Assembly (NCBI RefSeq): GCF_003762905.1
Contig: NZ_RJKS01000003.1
Location: 248,001-312,000 of the forward strand
Length of the DNA: 64,000 nucleotides
Direction of reading: 5' to 3'
Origin: Curtobacterium sp. ZW137
GTDB lineage: Bacteria > Actinomycetota > Actinomycetes > Actinomycetales > Microbacteriaceae
The notes below the pieces were generated by a model, which saw only the letters and a program-made list of their open reading frames with translations, had not been told where the DNA came from and made no database searches. Shown piece by piece: positions 58,783 through 64,000 of this stretch. The translations under genes and the position numbers were made by a program. Within the stretch, counting starts at the first letter, position 1, and each line of letters begins with the position of its first letter.

Positions 58783-59763
58783 TTACTTCTTCCCGTTCTT
58801 CTTCGAGCGCTGCTTGCCGACCGGCTGCGAACGCTGGGTCGTGACACGCACGGCTTCGATCTCCGCCGCACCGGCACCAGCGCCGGCCTCGGCCAGGACG
58901 CCCGCGGGGACGCCGCGACGCTGGGCCTTCTTCGCCAGACGGGCTTCGCGGGCAAGTGCCGCCTCGGAGCCGGGCGTCGGCATGCTGCGGATGACGAAGT
59001 ACTGCTGCGCCATCGTCCAGAGGTTCGACGCGAGCCAGTAGAACATGACGCCGAGGGGGAACGAGAGACCCGAGATCACGAAGATCAGGGGGAGCACGTA
59101 CAGCATCATCTTCTGCTGGCGGTACATCGGGGAGGCCTTGGTCTCCGGCGACATGTTCTTCGCGACGAGCTGCAGCTGCGTGATGAACTGCGACGCCGTC
59201 ATCACGACGATCATGAAGCCGGCGATCGCGCGGACTTCCCAGCCGGAGGCGTTCGTGAAGGTCTCGTGCAGCGGGGCACCGAACAGGGCCGCATCGCCGA
59301 AGGACTTCGCGAGGTCGTTGGTCAGCAGGCCGATGCCCACCTTGTTGATCTGCGCTTCGTGCAGCACCGAGTACAGCGAGAAGAAGATCGGCATCTGCAG
59401 CAGCAGCGGCAGGCAGGAGCTCAGCGGGTTGGTGCCGGTCTCCTTGTAGAGCGCCATGGTCTCGCGGGACATCGCCTCTCGCGAGAACTGGTCCTTCTTG
59501 CCCTTGTACTTGTCCTGGATCTTCTTCAGCTGCGGCGCCACCTCGAGCATGCGTCGCTGCGACTTGATCTGCCGCACGAAGATCGGGATGAGCGCCGCGC
59601 GGACGACGAACGTCAGGAAGATGATCGACAGCACCCAGGTGATGCCCGCGGAGGGGTCCATCCCGATGCTCTCGAAGATCCAGTGGAAGCCGACGAGGAT
59701 GGCCGAGACCACCCACTTGAGGGGCCAGAGGATCGTTCCGATGAGGTCCATGAGGACGGTCAC
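58783..59763 (-). CDS. yidC: membrane protein insertase YidC
   Basis: A 326-residue Oxa1-type insertase. Five transmembrane helices are present, with the hydrophilic-groove region around FVRAALIPIFVRQIKSQRRM (conserved Arg) and the cytoplasmic coiled hairpin VAPQLKKIQDKYKGKKDQFS. SCLPLLLQMPIFFSLYSVL is a family landmark. The C-terminus is basic. The start overlaps the yidD stop by four bases. Confidence 0.96.
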   Translation of the reverse strand: MTVLMDLIGTILWPLKWVVSAILVGFHWIFESIGMDPSAGITWVLSIIFLTFVVRAALIPIFVRQIKSQRRMLEVAPQLKKIQDKYKGKKDQFSREAMSRETMALYKETGTNPLSSCLPLLLQMPIFFSLYSVLHEAQINKVGIGLLTNDLAKSFGDAALFGAPLHETFTNASGWEVRAIAGFMIVVMTASQFITQLQLVAKNMSPETKASPMYRQQKMMLYVLPLIFVISGLSFPLGVMFYWLASNLWTMAQQYFVIRSMPTPGSEAALAREARLAKKAQRRGVPAGVLAEAGAGAGAAEIEAVRVTTQRSQPVGKQRSKKNGKK

Positions 59764-60140
59764 GCCTTTCGAGTGCGCTGGGGGAGCAGGACCGGTCGGA
59801 CGATGCCGGCCGGGGACTGCGACTGCTGCCGTGCCGGGGCGAGCACGAAGCCGAACCGGTTGACGTTGTAGGGGCGACGACGGTCAGGGACGTCGTCGAT
59901 GCCGCCGGCCGCCCAGGGGTTGCAGCGGCCGATGCGCCAGGCGCCCATCGCGGTCCCGCGCACGACGCCGTACTGCTGGATCGCTTCGAGCGCATAGCGC
60001 GAGCACGAGGGGTGGTACCGGCAGACGTTGCCGTAGAGCGGGGAGATCACGGCGCGGTAGGCCCGGAGCACGACGACGCAGGCGTTGCGCGGGAGCAACG
60101 CCACGGTCCACAGGACCTGCACCAGGAGCGTCCGGTTCAT
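59760..60140 (-). CDS. yidD: membrane protein insertion efficiency factor YidD
   Basis: A 126-residue amphipathic helper of YidC. LRAYRAVISPLYGNVCRYHP then SCSRYALEAIQQYGVVRG is the conserved cysteine-bearing core, and WRIGRCNPWAAGGIDDVP follows. The ATG overlaps the rnpA stop (ATGA). The 40-residue C-terminal tail is longer than in many homologues. Confidence 0.95.
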   Translation of the reverse strand: MNRTLLVQVLWTVALLPRNACVVVLRAYRAVISPLYGNVCRYHPSCSRYALEAIQQYGVVRGTAMGAWRIGRCNPWAAGGIDDVPDRRRPYNVNRFGFVLAPARQQSQSPAGIVRPVLLPQRTRKA

Positions 60141-60478
60141 GCTGCCTTCTCCACACCGCGCGCGAACGATCGCGAGACGTCTTCGAGCAGGGTAGGCCAT
60201 GTGGCCTGCGCAGCGGCTGGCAGTGCGCGCACCACCACGTCGTACCCGGTGGGGTCCGTCGTCAGCAGCTCGTGGGCGATGCCCTTGAGCCGTCGTCGCA
60301 CGAGGTTGCGGGTGACCGCGTTGCCGACCGTCTTCGCCACGATGAAGCCGAACCGTGTCGGCTCCGAGGGCCGGGAGACCACCGAGACGACGACGTTCGC
60401 CGTGGCGCTCCTGCGGCCACGACGGACGGTCACGCGGTAGTCGTTCCCGAGGACGATCCGGTTCACGCGCGCGAGCAC
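60137..60478 (-). CDS. rnpA: ribonuclease P protein component
   Basis: The 113-residue basic protein subunit of RNase P, which matures tRNA 5' ends. VNRIVLGNDYRVTVRRGRRS opens the fold and FGFIVAKTVGNAVTRNLVRR then RLKGIAHE is the RNR signature. The start is GTG 60478, 99 bases from rpmH. Overlaps yidD by four bases. Confidence 0.95.
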   Translation of the reverse strand: MLARVNRIVLGNDYRVTVRRGRRSATANVVVSVVSRPSEPTRFGFIVAKTVGNAVTRNLVRRRLKGIAHELLTTDPTGYDVVVRALPAAAQATWPTLLEDVSRSFARGVEKAA

Positions 60479-60577
60479 GACGTCACCATGCTGCTCGCAG
60501 GCACACCGAAGCGCCGCGCGGCAGGACGGATCCCGCCGGCACGGCGCCGGATGCAGCTCGGATCGAGCGGCTCTTGA

Positions 60578-60715
60578 TCAAGCAGAGAGCTCGGTGCGGC
60601 CCTTGGCGCGACGGGCGGCCAGGATCGCACGACCCGCACGCGTCCGCATGCGGAGACGGAAGCCGTGCTTCTTGGCACGGCGACGGTTGTTCGGCTGGAA
60701 GGTGCGCTTGCTCAT
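60578..60715 (-). CDS. rpmH: 50S ribosomal protein L34
   Basis: A 45-residue highly basic ribosomal protein beginning [20 protein letters not shown] and continuing with [15 protein letters not shown]. It leads the rpmH-rnpA-yidD-yidC-khpB-rsmG cluster and is divergent from dnaA across a 436-bp control region. GAGAAG lies upstream of the ATG. Confidence 0.98.
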   Translation of the reverse strand: MSKRTFQPNNRRRAKKHGFRLRMRTRAGRAILAARRAKGRTELSA

Positions 60716-61151
60716 GATCTTCTCCACACGGCTGCTCGACGCGAGCCGTCACGAATACGTTTGGTTGACGCAGGTGGGCGCGACCAAGGGGCCGCAGTCA
60801 ACTTCTCAACGGTACGTGACGGAGCCGGAGAGGTCAAACCCCGGGCGGGACCGGGGGTTCTCCACATTGGGGACAACTTCCGTTCGGTGGGACCGGCCTC
60901 GGTCCTTTACAGTTGGTGGATCGAACCGCCCTCCGGCCCGGTACGACGGGGGAGTACCCCGTTCCAGCGGACCAGGGCGGTCGTGGACAAGACTGTGGAC
61001 AACCCTGTGGGAAGCCCGCGGCACAACGGCGTCGACGAAGCCACCCGAGCCACGGACGACTCGCCGGGAACGGTGTCGCTGCGCCCGCCCGAGCGCCCGG
61101 AACGCCCCTGCCCACACACGGACGACACGAGACCCTGGAGACGAGCGCGAC
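60716..61151. promoter_or_regulatory. rpmH-dnaA divergent control region
   Basis: A 436-bp non-coding gap. DnaA-box-like sequences are CGTGGACAA (60982-60990) and TGTGGACAA (60994-61002), plus a weaker TTCTCCACA (60859-60867). They suggest DnaA autoregulation and may be part of a bipartite origin together with the dnaA-dnaN gap. No gene is credible here. Confidence 0.75.
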
Positions 61152-62606
61152 ATGACGATGCCGGCCGACCCCGTCGAGGACCTCTGGTCTTCCGTCCTCG
61201 GACTCCTCGCGGACGACGACCGCATCACGCCGCAGCTGCACGGCTTCCTGAACCTCGTCGAGCCGAAGGGCGTCCTCGCCGGCACCCTCTACCTCGAGGT
61301 GCCGAACGACCTCACCCGCGGGATGCTCGAGCAGCGGATCCGTGTGCCCATCACCGAGGCCGTCTCGCGCATCGGCGACGACTCGGTGGCGAACTTCGCG
61401 ATCACCGTGAACCCGGACATGGCATCGGAGCCCCGCGTCGAGCCGACGGTCCCCTCCTACGCGGAGCCGGTGCAGCAGGCGGTCGAGCAGAGTGCGGCGC
61501 CCCGTCAGTACATCGAGGCACCGTTCGTCCCGAGCCAGATCGACGCTCCGGGCACCAGCGGTCGCCCGGAGTCCCGGCTGAACCCGAAGTACAACTTCGA
61601 CAACTTCGTCATCGGCGCCTCGAACCGGTTCGCCCACGCAGCTGCGGTCGCCGTGGCGGAAGCGCCGGCGAAGGCGTACAACCCGCTCTTCATCTACGGC
61701 GACTCCGGGCTCGGCAAGACCCACCTCCTGCACGCGATCGGCCACTACGCCGAGAGCCTCTACCCGGGGATCCGGGTGCGGTACGTGTCGAGCGAGGAGT
61801 TCACGAACGACTTCATCAACTCGATCGCGAACAACCGGTCGAACCAGTTCCAGCAGCGGTACCGCGACATCGACATCCTGCTGATCGACGACATCCAGTT
61901 CCTCCAGGGCAAGGACTCGACGCAGGAAGCCTTCTTCCACACGTTCAACACGTTGCACGACCACAACAAGCAGGTCGTCATCACCTCCGACGTCGCGCCG
62001 AAGCACCTCACCGGGTTCGAGGACCGGATGCGCAGCCGCTTCGAGTGGGGCCTGATCACCGACGTCCAGGCGCCCGACCTCGAGACGCGCATCGCGATCC
62101 TCCGCAAGAAGGCGCAGTCCGACCACCTGCAGGTGCCGGACGACATCCTCGAGTTCATGGCGTCGAAGGTGTCGAGCAACATCCGGGAGCTCGAGGGGAC
62201 GCTCATCCGCGTCACCGCGTTCGCGAGCCTGAACCGGACGGCCGTGGACATGGCCCTCGTGCAGACGGTCCTCAAGGACCTGATCACGCTCGACGAGGAC
62301 AACGTCATCGCGCCGACGGACATCATCAACCACACCGCGGAGTACTTCAAGCTCTCGGTCGACGACCTCTACGGCTCGTCCCGGTCGCAGGCGATCGCCA
62401 CGGCCAGGCAGATCGCGATGTACCTCTGCCGTGAGCTGACGAGCCTCTCCCTGCCGAAGATCGGACAGCTGTTCGGCAACCGCGACCACACCACGGTGAT
62501 GTACGCGAACAAGAAGATCGCGGAGCTCATGAAGGAGCGACGGTCCATCTACAACCAGGTGACCGAGCTGACGAGCCGCATCAAGCAGGACCGCCGGTAC
62601 CGCTGA
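61152..62606 (+). CDS. dnaA: chromosomal replication initiator DnaA
   Basis: A 484-residue AAA+ initiator. Domain I (1-90) starts DPVEDLWSSVLGLLADDDRI. A Pro/Ala/Gln-rich domain II follows. Domain III has LNPKYNFDNFVIGASNRFAH, Walker A in YGDSGLGKTHLL and Walker B in ILLIDDIQFLQG. Domain IV has the DNA-binding signature FGNRDHTTVMYANKKI. ATG 61152 gives the expected N-terminus; a second ATG is two codons later. Confidence 0.97.
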   Translation: MTMPADPVEDLWSSVLGLLADDDRITPQLHGFLNLVEPKGVLAGTLYLEVPNDLTRGMLEQRIRVPITEAVSRIGDDSVANFAITVNPDMASEPRVEPTVPSYAEPVQQAVEQSAAPRQYIEAPFVPSQIDAPGTSGRPESRLNPKYNFDNFVIGASNRFAHAAAVAVAEAPAKAYNPLFIYGDSGLGKTHLLHAIGHYAESLYPGIRVRYVSSEEFTNDFINSIANNRSNQFQQRYRDIDILLIDDIQFLQGKDSTQEAFFHTFNTLHDHNKQVVITSDVAPKHLTGFEDRMRSRFEWGLITDVQAPDLETRIAILRKKAQSDHLQVPDDILEFMASKVSSNIRELEGTLIRVTAFASLNRTAVDMALVQTVLKDLITLDEDNVIAPTDIINHTAEYFKLSVDDLYGSSRSQAIATARQIAMYLCRELTSLSLPKIGQLFGNRDHTTVMYANKKIAELMKERRSIYNQVTELTSRIKQDRRYR

Positions 62607-63078
62607 GCGCGTTGCGCTCGCGTCCGCCAGAACAAACGTTCTGACCGCCGGGAGGCTCGACTCACCACCGTGAGATCGGCCCACTTCGGCGCGCGTCCAC
62701 CATCTGAGACGGTTCCATGCGGCGGAGTTCTCACAGTGTGGAAAGCCTGTGGATAACTGTGGAGGACACGCCGGACGGTTGTACACAGACGGGAGGGCCT
62801 CTGTGGAGACTGGGGATGGAAGTGGATAGATGAGTTTCATTCATCCCGAGAGCGCCAACAGGCCGCTCACAAGTCACACGGTTGTAGTTCCCTGTCGCTG
62901 AGCGGCATCCCCAGGGTTATCCACAGTGTGCACAGGCGTTAATACTCTTGTTCCTGTTTTTCTCTCTGGATCACTGGGCCAACCTTGTGGACGGCCGAAT
63001 CACACGAAATCCGGGCTCGGCTCCGCTGTGCCACAATGGGGCGGCCGGACAGTCCAACGATCGACAGGGGTCCCAGCT
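62607..63078. other. oriC: oriC region between dnaA and dnaN
   Basis: A 472-bp gap with perfect DnaA boxes TGTGGATAA (62749-62757) and TTATCCACA (62918-62926) and near matches TTGTACACA (62780-62788), TGTGGAGAC (62802) and TTGTGGACG (near 62986). An AT-rich stretch near 62939-62970 is a candidate unwinding element, directly beside the second perfect box. Gene order rpmH-dnaA-dnaN supports it as the chromosome origin. Confidence 0.9.
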
Positions 63079-64000
63079 GTGAAGTTCGAGGTCAACCGGG
63101 ACGTCTTCTCCGAAGCCGTCTCCTTCGCGGTGAAGCTCCTCCCACAGCGAACGACCCTCCCGATCCTGTCGGGTGTCCTGATCCACGCAGAGGGCGACCG
63201 GCTCACCCTCTCCTCGTTCGACTACGAGGTGTCGGCGCAGACGTCGATCTCGGCGCAGATCGACGACGCGGGCACGGTCCTCGTCTCCGGTCGACTGCTG
63301 AACGACATCGCGAGCCGCCTGCCGAACGCCCCCGTGACGTTCTCCACGGAAGAGTCACGGATCACCGTCACCTGCGGCTCAGCGCACTTCACGCTGCTGA
63401 GCATGCCGGTCGAGGAGTACCCGACCCTCCCGGAGATCGGCGCACAGACCGGTGTCATCCCCGGCGACGCGTTCTCCGAAGCGGTGTCCCAGGTCGCCGT
63501 GGCCGCCAGTCGGGACGACGTCACCCCGGTGATCACCGGCGTCCAGCTCGAAGTCGGCGACAACGACCTCTCCCTGATCGCCACGGACCGCTACCGCGTC
63601 GCCGTCCGCACCATCGCGTGGGACTCCGGCCGCGTCGGCTCCGACCCGATGCACGCGCTCGTCCCGGCCCGCACCCTGCAGGAAGTGGGCCGCACGTTCG
63701 GCTCCGCCTCGACGGTGTCGGTGTCGATCAGCGGCACATCGGACCGCGAGCTCATCGCGTTCCAGGCCGACGACAAGACCGTGACGTCGCTGCTCATCAA
63801 GGGCAACTACCCGCCGGTCCGTCGGCTCTTCCCCGAGACCGTCCAAGACCACGCCGTGATCAACACGGCCGAGCTGGTCGAAGCGGTCCGACGGGTCTCC
63901 CTCGTCCTGGAGCGCGAAGCGGCGCTCCGGTTCTCCTTCACGGTCGACGGGCTCACGCTCGAAGCGATCGGTTCCGAACAAGCGCAGGCGTCAGAGTCGA
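63079..64000 (+). CDS. dnaN: DNA polymerase III beta sliding clamp, 5' part
   Basis: The first 307 codons of the processivity clamp; the gene runs off the window end. It begins with GTG at 63079: KFEVNRDVFSEAVSFAVKLL, with PILSGVLIHAEGDRLTLSSF for domain I. The domain II region includes VSQVAVAASRDDVTPVITGV and LIATDRYRVAVR, a clamp hallmark. AGGGG lies 8 bases upstream. It follows oriC in the usual order. Confidence 0.96.
   Translation, partial: MKFEVNRDVFSEAVSFAVKLLPQRTTLPILSGVLIHAEGDRLTLSSFDYEVSAQTSISAQIDDAGTVLVSGRLLNDIASRLPNAPVTFSTEESRITVTCGSAHFTLLSMPVEEYPTLPEIGAQTGVIPGDAFSEAVSQVAVAASRDDVTPVITGVQLEVGDNDLSLIATDRYRVAVRTIAWDSGRVGSDPMHALVPARTLQEVGRTFGSASTVSVSISGTSDRELIAFQADDKTVTSLLIKGNYPPVRRLFPETVQDHAVINTAELVEAVRRVSLVLEREAALRFSFTVDGLTLEAIGSEQAQASES

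Overview
The window is high-GC actinobacterial DNA, most likely from Microbacteriaceae (Curtobacterium or a close relative). This is inferred from gene order, base composition, frequent GTG starts and many leaderless genes, not from a database match. The right end holds the chromosome origin. From about 40.8 kb to the end the order is dnaB, a DnaA-box-rich gap, rplI-rpsR-ssb-rpsF, cca, a DUF6049-murJ fusion, trxB-trxA, an aminotransferase, a D-Ala-D-Ala ligase-like gene, parS sites, parB-parA, rsmG-khpB-yidC-yidD-rnpA-rpmH, dnaA, oriC and the start of dnaN.

From 0 to about 24.9 kb lies a metabolic and regulatory accessory region. It consists of small divergent gene-regulator pairs: three aldo/keto reductases, SDR dehydrogenases, an FAD monooxygenase, an isochorismatase-like hydrolase, an alpha/beta hydrolase, and TetR, MarR, MerR, GntR and XRE regulators. 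Several divergent gaps carry clear palindromes, so likely local operators can be named. One polycistron (22950 down to 18861) combines an MFS transporter, a nucleoside hydrolase, a ribokinase and a GntR repressor. It reads as nucleoside uptake, cleavage and ribose phosphorylation under a repressor whose likely operator covers the -10 box. A second coupled operon (16541 down to 14207) holds a glycosyltransferase, an endonuclease/exonuclease/phosphatase-fold protein and a membrane protein.

From about 24.9 to 40.7 kb is a less GC-rich, mobile and defence-like island. It holds an ApeA-like HEPN protein (candidate abortive-infection RNase), an IS3-family element beside the 3' remnant of a serine resolvase, an intact serine resolvase with a candidate recombination site, a 1508-residue secreted RHS/YD-repeat protein with a hydrophobic C-terminal tip, small membrane proteins next to it, a GNAT acetyltransferase, a TetR/SDR pair, an IS30-family element whose transposase has an in-frame amber codon, and a second copy of the membrane protein pair.

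Many monocistronic genes share one start architecture: a TANNNT -10 box 6 or 7 bases before the ATG or GTG, with no Shine-Dalgarno sequence. This implies leaderless mRNAs and was used to choose starts. Genes inside operons instead use Shine-Dalgarno sequences or ATGA/GTGA stop-start overlaps. No tRNA, rRNA or CRISPR array was seen.
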